DNA of 64,000 nt from Chitinophaga sp. XS-30 (lineage in GTDB: Bacteria > Bacteroidota > Bacteroidia > Chitinophagales > Chitinophagaceae): assembly GCF_008086345.1 (NCBI RefSeq), contig NZ_CP043006.1:4524032-4588031 (forward strand), written 5' to 3'. The notes under the pieces were generated by a model. It ran no database searches. It worked only from the letters and a program-made list of their open reading frames with translations, and was not told the DNA's origin. This document shows, one piece after another, positions 27,604 through 36,481 of this stretch (positions within the stretch are counted from its first letter, which is position 1; each line of letters opens with the position of its first letter). Both the position numbers and the translations under genes were made by a program.

Positions 27604-29247
27604 TTAATCATAATGCGGATTTTGTTCAAGTTTACTGTTTTTGTCCCTGGCAGACTGCGGTATCGGCAAAAAGTAATTCTTCTCCGGATAGAACACCCGC
27701 ATGCCGCCACCCGCAGGCACTACGGTGTACACCGGGTTACCGCCCACGAGATCTATTTTGATGGCATGCAGCGGGCCGTTCAGTTTCACTTCCGCCAGTC
27801 TCAGGCGCAGCAGGTCAGGCAGGCGTTTTTCTTCAAATGCCAGCTCCACCCTTCTTTCCTGGTGAATGGCTATGCGCATCTCGTCCTTCGTCAGCCCGTC
27901 AGGCAGCGGGCCGAGATCCGAGCGTTGCCTGATATCATTTATGGCCGAGTACACAGTTTCATCAGGCCCGGAAGATTCATTTTTTGCTTCCGCATATCCC
28001 AGCAATATCTCCGCATACCGGAAGATGATCCAGTTGGCGCTGTTCCCGTTATTTTGCGCACTGGCATATTTCGGATTGATGCCTTTTCGGATGTAGTAGC
28101 CGGTGCGGGTGGATATGCTGCTGTTGTTAAGATCCGTGGCATTCGGGCTGCCAACGCCCTGTTTCATGATCATGATATCTCCCAGCCATTCTGAGCCATC
28201 ATATACAATAGATTGATAGAATCTTTTTTCGCGGTTGACGTAAGGGTTCTGCGGATCATAACCTGATGCCGGATCTGTGATCGGAAGGCCATTGGCCATG
28301 AAATATTCATCCACAAGGTCCTGCGTCGGGTCCACATGCCCCCAGCCGGTAAGGCCGCCCCTCACGAAACGGGGGCCGATGTGGCCATCCCTGAAATTGG
28401 CGAGCGAGGTGCCGCCGAGATGCTGCCTGGCGAAGATGACCTCGATATTATTGTTATTCTCTTCAAAGAACAAGGTATTGTAATCCGGGAACAGGTCATA
28501 ATGCTCCAGGTCGATGATCTTTTTAAAAGTGGTCGCCGCCAGGTCCCAGCGGGCCGGATCATTGGCAGGGTTATGCAATGCCCCGGCATTGAACAGCTCG
28601 CACCATCCTTTCAGCGCCAGCACGGCACCCCTGGTTACCCTTCCGGATTCCGCGGTTAGCGGCAGCGCCGGCTCTATTGCGGCGCATTCGGCGGTAATGA
28701 AATCAAAGGTTTCCTGGGAAGTATTGCGGGGGCGGAACACTTCATCCCCCTGCTCATTCTGGTTGAGCACATCGGTAATGATGGGCACACCGCCATGGTA
28801 CATCCACAGGATCGAATAAAAATAAGCGCGCAGGAAACGGGCTTCCGCCAATCTCAGTGCCTTCCAGTCATCCGGCAGGGCTGACGCTGTTACCTTTTCG
28901 ATGAACAGGTTCGCCTTCCGGATATTCACGTATTGCCCCCAGCGGTTGGGCGCGTTGCTAGGTGTGTAGATCGATGGGCCATAGATATTGGTGCTGACCC
29001 TGCCGGCCTGGCCGTTCATGGAATTATCGGAAAAATTTTCCCATGGATCACCGGTTTCCAATGTAGGCACTGAGGCATATACATCATTCAGGAACAGGTC
29101 CGCATTCCCCGTGGTGGACCACAATGTGGCATCGGACACCTGGTCCTTCGGCGCCACGTCCAGGAACTTGCTGCAGGATGACAGCGTGAGCAGGGAGAAA
29201 AATATGATGAACGCCCGGAGCGATATTCGCAGAAATTGCATATTCAT
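27604..29247 (-). CDS. SusD-like glycan-binding lipoprotein
   Basis: The 547-residue lipoprotein has a long N-terminus and the lipobox TLSSCSKF, then LDVAPKDQVSDAT, the standard SusD opening. LRLAEARFLRAYFYSILWMYHGGVPI and the C-terminal QERRVELAFEEKRLPDLLRLRL are the family signatures (each here read in parts). It binds the target oligosaccharide on the cell surface together with the SusC protein, whose gene ends 19 bp upstream. The ATG at 29247 or 29241 is preferred over the longer frame from 29289, which would overlap the SusC gene. It is the second gene of the catabolic cluster. Confidence 0.93.
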   Translation of the reverse strand: MNMQFLRISLRAFIIFFSLLTLSSCSKFLDVAPKDQVSDATLWSTTGNADLFLNDVYASVPTLETGDPWENFSDNSMNGQAGRVSTNIYGPSIYTPSNAPNRWGQYVNIRKANLFIEKVTASALPDDWKALRLAEARFLRAYFYSILWMYHGGVPIITDVLNQNEQGDEVFRPRNTSQETFDFITAECAAIEPALPLTAESGRVTRGAVLALKGWCELFNAGALHNPANDPARWDLAATTFKKIIDLEHYDLFPDYNTLFFEENNNNIEVIFARQHLGGTSLANFRDGHIGPRFVRGGLTGWGHVDPTQDLVDEYFMANGLPITDPASGYDPQNPYVNREKRFYQSIVYDGSEWLGDIMIMKQGVGSPNATDLNNSSISTRTGYYIRKGINPKYASAQNNGNSANWIIFRYAEILLGYAEAKNESSGPDETVYSAINDIRQRSDLGPLPDGLTKDEMRIAIHQERRVELAFEEKRLPDLLRLRLAEVKLNGPLHAIKIDLVGGNPVYTVVPAGGGMRVFYPEKNYFLPIPQSARDKNSKLEQNPHYD

Positions 29248-29266
29248 ACCAGATAGTTTTTCGCTT

Positions 29267-32200
29267 TTAGAAAGTAATGTTGGCGCCAACGGAGAAGGCT
29301 TTCTGATTCGGATATCCCCAGCTGTTATTCGGGATCCAGGAATTGTTCGGCCCTATTTCCGGATCATAGTATATCATATCTGTGATGGTGAAAATATTTT
29401 GCCCGGACAGGAATATCCTGGCCTGTTGCAGCCTGATCTTTTTCATGATGGCGGAAGGAATGTTATAGGCCAGTGTGGCACTTTTAAGGCGCAGGTAGCT
29501 GGCATTTCCCATCCAGAAGGAAGAAGTCTGTGAGTTGTTCACCGTAGGCGCCGAGGTCAGCCGCGGATTGGCGGCATCTGTGTTTTCCGGTGTCCAGTAA
29601 TCGAAATTATGCACATACGGCAGCATGGTTTCCCAGAACGGCATGATGGATGAGCCATGATAATACCAGTTGGAGCGTGCCGTTCCCTGGAACAGCAGGT
29701 CCAGGGAAAATCCCTTGTACCGCACTGCCGGCGAGAAGCCGTACATTATCCGCGGTGCGGCAGCAGGGTCGCCGATGGCGGTGAGATCATCATCATTGAT
29801 ACGGCCATCCCCGTTCAGGTCCTCATACCGGATATCACCCGGTTGTACTGCCCCCCAGGGCTGCGTGGCGATGCCGGATTTCAGGTTGCCCGTCCCGTCA
29901 AAATCCGACTCCTGGAAATACCCCAGCGCTTTGAACCCGAACTGGGTGCCGAGCGGCCTGCCGGTGATCCGGCGATTGGGGTTGTTGTAGGTGGTGGGAG
30001 TTTCGAAGACCTGCAACAGTTTGTTTTTGGCGTAAGTCATATTTGCGCCCAGCGATACTTCCAGGTCCTCCGAGAAACGATACGCTGAACTGATCATGAA
30101 ATCAAAACCCCGGTTATCCATAATACCGGCATTCACCTGGCTGAGACCGATCCCGTATTCCGCCGGTACGATCACATCAGGGTTCACGAGCATATTGGAA
30201 CGTTTCTCATAAAAATAATCCGCTTCGATATTCAGCAGTCCGCCCCACAAACCCACTTCCAGACCAATATCGGTTTTCTTCGCACGTTCCCAGGTGATGT
30301 AGGGATTCGGCTCCGCGCGTTCGCGGATGCCTTGCACCGCCGCATTCCCCAACACATAGTTCGTGCCCAGCACATTGTAGGTGCTCATGTACTGAAAAGG
30401 ACTGCCGGCTAAAGCCCCCACTTCGCCGTAGGATGCGCGTACCTTCAGATTGTCCAGCCAGGCCAGCCGGCCCTTCAGGAAATTCTCTTCAGACAGGCGC
30501 CAGCCCACGGAGAATGCCGGGAAAAATCCATAGCGTTCGTCCGGCGGGAAATAATAACTGCCGTCATAACGGCCGCTGGCTTCAAGCATATATTTGTGCG
30601 CATAGTCATACGCCACACGGTACACGAGGCCCACCTGGCGCCCCTGGCTGGAAATACCCCGGGTGCTCATATCCGCCTGGCTGGAACTGCCCTGGTTGAT
30701 CTCGTCTATCGTCAGGTTATAATTTCTTCTTTCCGCGCCGAGCGTGCTGTAATCATTGCTCTTCGCTTCAAACAGCGCCAGTGCGGTAACATGATGTTTC
30801 CCGAAGCTCCGCGCATAATCCAGCCCCGCCTGGTAGGTCAACTGGTATTCGAGGGTATAATCCTGCCGCAGGGAAGGCTTGGTAGCTCCCCAGATACCGT
30901 CTACGATCACATAAGGTGTTTGTGATTTATCCAGACTGGCCCGCTGAATGGGAAGCGACCATATTTTGTTCATGCTGTGCGAAGGATCGTACGCGATCGT
31001 ACCCCTGGCCTTCAGGCCGGGAAGGAACGGCAGCTGCTGCTCTACGGAGACCTGTGTGAAAATCGCGGTCGTATTGTATTTCTGATAACCGCTGCTGAAG
31101 AGGCTGCCGGTCAGGAAAGTGCCATACATGCCATTGCTGAACTTCAGCGGTCCATACAGCGGATGCAGGTAACCGATCAGCTCGAATATCCGCCCGGTAG
31201 AGGTAGCGGGATAAAGATCTTTCTGGTGCCGGCCGTTCAGGTTGAACGATACTTTCGTGGTATTGGTGACATTCGCGTCAAGGTTCAGGGTGAGGTTGAA
31301 CCGCCGCGTATTGGTCGTCGCCCACATCCCCTCCTGCAACTGGTATCCCAGGGCTGCGTAGTATTTCACTTTTTCCGCGCCGCCGGAGATCTCGATATTA
31401 TGATTGGTAAGAATAGCATTTCTGTTGGTGATAGAGCCCCAGATGTCTTTGAACGTAGGATAAGCGTCCGGATCCGAACCGTCCTGGAACTTTTGCAGCT
31501 CTTCGGCAGAATAGGGTTCGTCCAATCCTTCATTCACCGCCGCCGCATTCCGTAATGTGGCATACTGGTAGGAATTGACGAACTCCGGCAACACTACTGG
31601 GTTCTGGAAGCCTACATACCCGTTGTAGGTAAGCGTGGGCGCGCCTGTACTGCCGCGTTTGGTGGTCACCAGAATTACACCGTTCGCACCCGCCACACCA
31701 TACGGCGCCACGGCGGCGGCATCTTTCAGCACGGTGAAGGACTCGATGGAATTGGGGTCCAGCTGCTGAAATGCCCTGGGAATACCATCCACGATCATCA
31801 GTGGCTGGCTGTTGCCCGTGGAGGAAATACCGCGGATATAAATGTTCGCGCCATCCCTGCCCGGCTCACCGGAACCTTGTTTAACGATAACGCCAGGCAC
31901 CCTGCCACCGAGGCCGTTGCTGAGGTTGGCAATCGGCGTGGAGGCGACCTCTTTGCCCTTGAGGGTGGAGATCGCGGCGGTAACGGATGCTTTCCGGGCA
32001 GTGCCGTAACCGACCACCACCACATCATTCAGCGTGCTGCCGGCGGATGGTTCCATAATGATCTCATAACGCCGCTGGTCCCCGATGACCCGGCTCTGCT
32101 TTTCAAAACCGATATAAGAGAATATCAGCTCCTGCCCCCTCTCCGCCTGGATCGTAAACTCCCCGGCTTCATTGGTGGTAGTGCCCTGATTGGTCCCTTT

Positions 32201-32362
32201 TATCAGAACCGTTACATTCGGCAAGGCTATCTTGCCATCGGTAACGAGGCCGCTTATTGCGACCTTGTCCTGCGCCATCGCGCCAACAATAAAAAAAACC
32301 TGCGCCAGCAATGCCAGCACACCTTTTTTTACTGGTCCCAATTTTAATACCCTTAAGATCAT
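29267..32362 (-). CDS. SusC-like TonB-dependent transporter, first gene of the catabolic cluster
   Basis: The protein has 1031 residues from ATG 32362. A signal peptide (FFIVGAMAQ) is followed by the regulatory-like domain (ISGLVTDGKIALPNVTVLIKG), the SusC signature LNDVVVVGYGTARK, and a plug with IYIRGISSTGNSQPL and DAAAVAPYGVAGANG, where V-A-P replaces the usual S-A/S. The barrel ends FSVGANITF. A longer frame to 32449 has no good signal peptide. It stands divergent from the AraC-type regulator gene, across a 261-bp region that carries two kinds of repeat. It would bring the oligosaccharide of the cluster into the periplasm. Confidence 0.95.
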   Translation of the reverse strand: MILRVLKLGPVKKGVLALLAQVFFIVGAMAQDKVAISGLVTDGKIALPNVTVLIKGTNQGTTTNEAGEFTIQAERGQELIFSYIGFEKQSRVIGDQRRYEIIMEPSAGSTLNDVVVVGYGTARKASVTAAISTLKGKEVASTPIANLSNGLGGRVPGVIVKQGSGEPGRDGANIYIRGISSTGNSQPLMIVDGIPRAFQQLDPNSIESFTVLKDAAAVAPYGVAGANGVILVTTKRGSTGAPTLTYNGYVGFQNPVVLPEFVNSYQYATLRNAAAVNEGLDEPYSAEELQKFQDGSDPDAYPTFKDIWGSITNRNAILTNHNIEISGGAEKVKYYAALGYQLQEGMWATTNTRRFNLTLNLDANVTNTTKVSFNLNGRHQKDLYPATSTGRIFELIGYLHPLYGPLKFSNGMYGTFLTGSLFSSGYQKYNTTAIFTQVSVEQQLPFLPGLKARGTIAYDPSHSMNKIWSLPIQRASLDKSQTPYVIVDGIWGATKPSLRQDYTLEYQLTYQAGLDYARSFGKHHVTALALFEAKSNDYSTLGAERRNYNLTIDEINQGSSSQADMSTRGISSQGRQVGLVYRVAYDYAHKYMLEASGRYDGSYYFPPDERYGFFPAFSVGWRLSEENFLKGRLAWLDNLKVRASYGEVGALAGSPFQYMSTYNVLGTNYVLGNAAVQGIRERAEPNPYITWERAKKTDIGLEVGLWGGLLNIEADYFYEKRSNMLVNPDVIVPAEYGIGLSQVNAGIMDNRGFDFMISSAYRFSEDLEVSLGANMTYAKNKLLQVFETPTTYNNPNRRITGRPLGTQFGFKALGYFQESDFDGTGNLKSGIATQPWGAVQPGDIRYEDLNGDGRINDDDLTAIGDPAAAPRIMYGFSPAVRYKGFSLDLLFQGTARSNWYYHGSSIMPFWETMLPYVHNFDYWTPENTDAANPRLTSAPTVNNSQTSSFWMGNASYLRLKSATLAYNIPSAIMKKIRLQQARIFLSGQNIFTITDMIYYDPEIGPNNSWIPNNSWGYPNQKAFSVGANITF

Positions 32363-32374
32363 AGTAATTGTTTT

Positions 32375-32419
32375 GCGAATTTTGGTTGCCGCGGAACACC
32401 TCCGCGAAATTTTGGTTGC
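32375..32419 (-). promoter_or_regulatory. Direct repeats flanking a stem-loop in the SusC leader
   Basis: On the plus strand GCGAATTTTGGTTGC (32375-32389) and GCGAAATTTTGGTTGC (32404-32419) repeat with a 29-bp step. Between them CGCGGA (32390-32395) pairs with TCCGCG (32401-32406). If the -7 box at 32435-32442 is used, all of this lies in the 5' leader of the SusC transcript, 13 to 57 nt before the start codon. It could be a protein operator or an RNA control element. Confidence 0.5.
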
Positions 32420-32434
32420 TGTTGGATTGATACC

Positions 32435-32442
32435 CAAAAGTA
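32435..32442 (-). promoter_or_regulatory. -7 promoter element of the SusC-led cluster
   Basis: On the minus strand the sequence is TACTTTTG, a match to TAnnTTTG. The start codon is 72 bp downstream, giving a leader of about 65 nt. The nearest upstream TTG is 26 bp away rather than about 19, so the promoter probably needs activation. Confidence 0.45.
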
Positions 32443-32480
32443 ATTTCATCCTTCACTGAATCCCTGCACAATCTTGTTCA

Positions 32481-32569
32481 TTCCATCACCTATTTTGTTT
32501 TTCTTACGGTAGCCCAATCCGGCAATAACAAAAACTGTCCGATTTTGATATTTCCATCCTCTATTTTGT
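32481..32569 (+). promoter_or_regulatory. Two 18-bp direct repeats upstream of the AraC-type regulator gene
   Basis: TTCCATCACCTATTTTGT at 32481-32498 and TTCCATCCTCTATTTTGT at 32552-32569 agree in 16 of 18 positions and are 71 bp apart. Direct repeats are the usual target of AraC-type proteins. They are likely binding sites for the divergent regulator, for autoregulation and/or control of the SusC promoter. Confidence 0.45.
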
Positions 32570-32623
32570 ACCATTCAGCAGAAATTGCTTGCCAATGACT
32601 ACAAATACGTGTATATTCAGAGC

Positions 32624-33514
32624 ATGAAACCACACTTCAAGCCCATACCGTCAGCATCCAATTTATTCAAGGTTGAACTGCAGGAAAGCAACAAGGAGTT
32701 TGATTATCCGTGGCATTATCATCCGGAACTGGAGATCACCTATATCCTCAGCAATCAAGGCGTTCGCTACGTAGGCAACAGCACCGAAAATTTTTACAGC
32801 GATGACCTGGTGCTGCTGGGCGCAAACCTTCCTCATACCTGGCATAGCACCGCCGAAGCCGGACAATCTTCCACCGCGATAGTGATCTATCTCAAAGAAG
32901 GCTTCCTGGAAAAAACATGGATGCAAAGCATAGAATTTACGGCCATCTGCAACCTGTTCGCCGCAATGAACAAAGGAATAGTGGTCGATACCGCCAAAGC
33001 CAGGCAGCTGAAACCGAAATTCCTGCAATTGCTGGAAGCGCCTCCTTTTGATAAAATGGTGCTGCTGCTGCAGATACTGCAGGAACTGGCCAGCAATACA
33101 GCGTACCGCTTCCTTTGCGAACAGGAATTCAACTGCGCATTGAACCATACGGACAAAGCCCGGATCAATACCGTGTACGACTATATCCAGGACCACTACC
33201 AGCAACAGATATCCCTCGCCGATATTGCCTCCAAAGTAAACATGAGCGAGGAATATTTTTCCCGTTTTTTCAGCAGAACGATGAAGAAGCCCTTTTTTGA
33301 ATTCCTCAACGAATACAAGATCAACAGGGCCTGTAAACTGCTGCTGGAAACGGATATGCAGATCAGCGAAGTATGTTACGCATCCGGGTTCGAAAGTGTG
33401 TCCTTCTTCTACCGGCAATTCAAGAAATTCAAAAAATGCCAGCCGAGAACATTCCGGCAGAACTACCAGAAAGTAGCGGAACTCCCTTCGGAAAAATATG
33501 CCTATGCGCAATAG
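32624..33514 (+). CDS. AraC-family transcriptional regulator with cupin sensor domain
   Basis: This 296-residue cytoplasmic regulator has an N-terminal AraC-type cupin (WHYHPELEITYIL, LLGANLPHTWHS) that normally binds a small sugar-like ligand. The C-terminal double helix-turn-helix is INTVYDYIQDHYQQ, ADIASKVNMSEEYFSRFFS, FEFLNEYKINRACKLLLE and EVCYASGFESVSFFYRQFK. The ATG at 32624 is preferred over an in-frame TTG at 32585. It is divergent from the twelve-gene cluster, so it most likely senses a cluster metabolite and controls that cluster. This differs from the hybrid two-component type used at the left end of the window and suggests sensing of an intracellular monosaccharide or sugar acid. 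Confidence 0.9.
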   Translation: MKPHFKPIPSASNLFKVELQESNKEFDYPWHYHPELEITYILSNQGVRYVGNSTENFYSDDLVLLGANLPHTWHSTAEAGQSSTAIVIYLKEGFLEKTWMQSIEFTAICNLFAAMNKGIVVDTAKARQLKPKFLQLLEAPPFDKMVLLLQILQELASNTAYRFLCEQEFNCALNHTDKARINTVYDYIQDHYQQQISLADIASKVNMSEEYFSRFFSRTMKKPFFEFLNEYKINRACKLLLETDMQISEVCYASGFESVSFFYRQFKKFKKCQPRTFRQNYQKVAELPSEKYAYAQ

Positions 33515-33556
33515 TTGGCATAATTACTGCGACAGATACACCAAAAAAGCTAGATC

Positions 33557-33937
33557 ATGGATATCATCATTCAGTCATTAGGTTTTAAGGCAGGCGAAGC
33601 ATTGGAAAATTTTATCAGGGAAAAACTGGATACCGTTAAAAGTGACCGTATTATCAGGGCCAATGTGGGGCTTTACCTGGGCGCTGATTCCAATCCGGAG
33701 AACAACTACTGCGAGATCAGGCTGGAAGTGCCGGGGAACGATCTGTTCGTTAAAAAGAACAGCCCGCATTTCGAGACCGCGGTAACGGAATGTGTGGAAG
33801 TGCTGAAGCAGCAGGTCAACAAGGAAAAAGAAAAATATACGGACAGCAGGCAGGCCGATGCGGAAAAAATACAGGATGCCTTGATGGAAGGCTCAACGCA
33901 GGATGAGGATACAGATCTCGAAGATGTCGTAAAATAA
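33557..33937 (+). CDS. hpf: Ribosome hibernation promoting factor (HPF/RaiA family)
   Basis: The 126-residue protein matches short-form HPF/RaiA: an N-terminal IIIQSLGFKAGEALENFI, the conserved KLDTVKSD loop, and the beta-alpha part NNYCEIRLEVPGNDLFVKK followed by FETAVTECVEVLKQQ. The family binds the 30S subunit in starvation and blocks or dimerises ribosomes. The acidic C-terminal tail (DEDTDLEDVVK) is common in Bacteroidota members. It follows the AraC gene by 42 bp on the same strand, but with no functional link; a terminator-like hairpin follows it. Confidence 0.88.
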   Translation: MDIIIQSLGFKAGEALENFIREKLDTVKSDRIIRANVGLYLGADSNPENNYCEIRLEVPGNDLFVKKNSPHFETAVTECVEVLKQQVNKEKEKYTDSRQADAEKIQDALMEGSTQDEDTDLEDVVK

Positions 33938-33964
33938 TTGTCCATTCAACGTTGCCCCGTAAAC

Positions 33965-34003
33965 AAGGGCTGACCCGGAAGCAAACTTCACAGGTCAGCC
34001 CTT
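33965..34003 (+). terminator. Terminator-like hairpin after the hibernation factor gene
   Basis: AAGGGCTGACC (33965-33975) pairs perfectly with GGTCAGCCCTT (33993-34003), loop 17 nt, followed by a moderately T-rich stretch (CATCATTTTT). The rest of the gap to 34235 shows no further feature. Confidence 0.6.
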
Positions 34004-34235
34004 CATCATTTTTATACCGGCTACGGTCATCTCTTCTTCGAAACGGGGCATTAATTTTCCAGCCCGCAGCTCCACGCGCCCCCGCCTGCCTGTGCCGCCT
34101 GTCAGCCGGGGGCCCGTCATACTTTTTCCAGCCTGCGGCAAGCTATTCTGCACCGATACCGGTTTTTTCTTCCGGTTCTCGTCAAATTTTACTTTATTTA
34201 TGCCCGACAACAATCAGCCTGCTTAGAACAACAAC

Positions 34236-35666
34236 ATGGAAAAGATCATCACCGCTATCAACGATATCGTTTGGAGCAATGCATTTATTATCCTCTGCCT
34301 GGCTACAGGCGTTTACTTCTCGGTCATCACCCGCTTTTTACAGGTAAGGTTCTTCAAAGACATGATACGGCTGCTTTTCCGTGGCAAGGCATCAGATAAG
34401 GGCGTATCCTCCTTTCAGGCATTTGCCATCGCGATATCCGGACGGGTGGGCACGGGCAATATCGCCGGAGTGGCTACGGCCATCGCCATGGGCGGTCCGG
34501 GCGCCGTATTCTGGATGTGGCTGATCGCCTTCCTGGGAGCTGCTTCCGCATTTATTGAAGCAACACTTGGACAGATCTATAAACAGGTAAAAGACGGGCA
34601 ATACCGTGGCGGCCCTGCCTACTATATTGAAAAAGGGCTGGGCGTGAAATGGTATGCGGCCGTGTTTGCCGTGGCCACAATATTAAGCACCGCGCTTTTC
34701 CTGCCCGGCGTTCAGAGCAACAGCATCGCGCAAAGCGCATTCAATGCCTTTAATATACCCGTAGCCGTTACCGGAGGCGCCGTCACGTTGCTGCTGGCGC
34801 TGATCATTTTCGGCGGCGTAAAGCGTATCGGAAAGGTAGCCGAGCTGGTGGTGCCGTTCATGGCTGCCGGGTACATCCTGATGGCGGTCATTATTATTGC
34901 CATCAATATCAGCGACGTGCCGGCGGTCTTCTCCCTGATCTTCCGTTCTGCCTTTAACCTGGAAGCCACATTTTCCGGTGTATTCGGTTCGGCTATCGCC
35001 TGGGGCGTAAAAAGAGGCATCTATTCCAATGAAGCCGGGCAAGGCACCGCCCCGCATGCCGCGGCCGCTGCGGAAGTGAAACATCCCGTGGAACAGGGGC
35101 TGGTACAGTCGTTTTCCGTGTATGTAGACACCCTTTTCGTTTGTACCGCCACTGCCCTGATGATCCTTTTCACCGGCCAATACAATGTGGTAAACCCCGA
35201 AGGCGGATTTATCATAGAGCATCTTCCCGGCGTGAAAGCCGGCCCGGCCTTTACCCAGGCAGCTGTAGGCGTTCACTTCCCCACCGTGGGAGCGAGCTTC
35301 GTTGCCCTGTCGCTGCTGTTCTTCGCCTTCACGACCATCATGGCCTATTACTATATTGCGGAGACCAACCTTACCTATCTCAGTAAAAAAGGCAATAACC
35401 GGTTGATGGTGTGGGGATTACGCGCACTGATACTACTGGCCACCTTTTACGGTTCCATTAAAACAGCAGAGTTGGCCTGGACCATGGGTGACATCGGCGT
35501 GGGCGTTATGGCCTGGCTGAATATCATCGCCATTCTGCTCCTGCAGCGCCCGGCCCTGAAAGCCCTCAGGGATTACCAGGCCCAGAAGAAAGCCGGCAAA
35601 CAGCCGGTATTTCGGCCAAAGGAACTGGGGATCAGGAATGCGGATGAGTGGGAGAACATGAATTAA
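34236..35666 (+). CDS. AGCS-family sodium:alanine (amino acid) symporter
   Basis: The 476-residue inner-membrane protein carries the alanine/glycine:cation symporter signatures: GRVGTGNIAGVATAIAMGGP near residue 70, WMWLIAFLGAASAF, and SNEAGQGTAPHAAAAA near residue 270. About ten membrane spans are visible. It takes up alanine or glycine with Na+. It is a single gene between the hibernation factor and the convergent oxidoreductase gene, with its own upstream region. The tail (QAQKKAGKQPVFRPKELG) is cytoplasmic and of normal length. Confidence 0.93.
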   Translation: MEKIITAINDIVWSNAFIILCLATGVYFSVITRFLQVRFFKDMIRLLFRGKASDKGVSSFQAFAIAISGRVGTGNIAGVATAIAMGGPGAVFWMWLIAFLGAASAFIEATLGQIYKQVKDGQYRGGPAYYIEKGLGVKWYAAVFAVATILSTALFLPGVQSNSIAQSAFNAFNIPVAVTGGAVTLLLALIIFGGVKRIGKVAELVVPFMAAGYILMAVIIIAINISDVPAVFSLIFRSAFNLEATFSGVFGSAIAWGVKRGIYSNEAGQGTAPHAAAAAEVKHPVEQGLVQSFSVYVDTLFVCTATALMILFTGQYNVVNPEGGFIIEHLPGVKAGPAFTQAAVGVHFPTVGASFVALSLLFFAFTTIMAYYYIAETNLTYLSKKGNNRLMVWGLRALILLATFYGSIKTAELAWTMGDIGVGVMAWLNIIAILLLQRPALKALRDYQAQKKAGKQPVFRPKELGIRNADEWENMN

Positions 35667-35708
35667 TCCGGTGATGATCCGGCCATGGTTGCGCAATAGA
35701 TGCATTCA

Positions 35709-36353
35709 TCAATAAGCAGCCGTAAAACGCCGGCCGATATGCTTCGGCTGCTCCAGTTCGTCCGCAATAACTACCGCCACATCTTCCACGGAGAGGATGC
35801 TTCTGCCTTCCGCATTGAAAACGGGGGTCTCCAGTTCGATCCTGTAGCTGCCTTTTCGCTCACCGGATGTACCCTGGTGCATTTCGATAGCAGGGCTGAA
35901 AAAGGTCCAGTCCAGCTCCTTTTCCTCTTTCAGGATGGTGAGATAGTCCCGCGCGGCAGTAGCGCCGGTTTTGTATTCCGCCGGGAACTGAGGGCTGTCC
36001 ACCAGCTGTTGGCCGTCAATATACAGGCTGCCCGCGCCGCCGATCACGATGAAACGCTTCACGCCGGAGGTTTTCAAGGCGGACTGGATCGCTTTTGAGC
36101 CTTCCAGGAAATCAATGTAAAGGTTGGGGTTCGTCCATCCCGCATTGTAGGCGCTCACCACAGCATCACTGCCCTGCAGCAAGGCCGGCAGCTCATCGGA
36201 AAATACATCCCCTTTCACTACGCTCACCTTGTCATCCTGCACGGTGACCTTTTCCGGATGGCGGACAATTACTTTCACTTCGTGCCCGCGGGCAGACAGT
36301 TCCTTCAAAATGGCTGCGCCTACAAAACCGGCGCCGATCAATGCTACTTTCAT
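35709..36353 (-). CDS. NAD(P)-binding atypical short-chain dehydrogenase (NmrA/YwnB-like)
   Basis: The 214-residue Rossmann protein begins MKVALIGAGFVGAAILKEL (Gly-rich dinucleotide motif GxGxxG-like), then EVKVIVRHPEKV, GDVFSDELP and VVSAYN. It ends with SVEDVAVVIADELEQP, as in NAD(P)-binding domain proteins related to NmrA and Bacillus YwnB. No classic SDR YxxxK is seen. An Rrf2-type regulator gene lies upstream on the same strand, and both genes carry the same 25-bp palindromic site in their upstream regions. This suggests that the regulator controls this enzyme, possibly in a redox or electrophile response. The substrate is unknown. Confidence 0.85.
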   Translation of the reverse strand: MKVALIGAGFVGAAILKELSARGHEVKVIVRHPEKVTVQDDKVSVVKGDVFSDELPALLQGSDAVVSAYNAGWTNPNLYIDFLEGSKAIQSALKTSGVKRFIVIGGAGSLYIDGQQLVDSPQFPAEYKTGATAARDYLTILKEEKELDWTFFSPAIEMHQGTSGERKGSYRIELETPVFNAEGRSILSVEDVAVVIADELEQPKHIGRRFTAAY

Positions 36354-36442
36354 ATGTTCCTATTTAAATTTTCCGGGTTATATGAAGCCGCTGATGATTG
36401 TTTTAATCCCGCCGGCTTCATGAGTATATGTTTCAAGTCTGC

Positions 36443-36467
36443 AACTGTACTGTATTCTATTACAGTT
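36443..36467 (-). promoter_or_regulatory. Rrf2-type operator upstream of the oxidoreductase gene
   Basis: AACTGTA-N11-TACAGTT, a 25-bp palindrome about 90 bp before the oxidoreductase start codon. It has the same arms and the same 11-bp spacer as the site at the start of the regulator gene (36886-36910). A third ACTGTA overlaps at 36449-36454. Confidence 0.65.
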
Positions 36468-36481
36468 TAAGGCAAAAAAAA

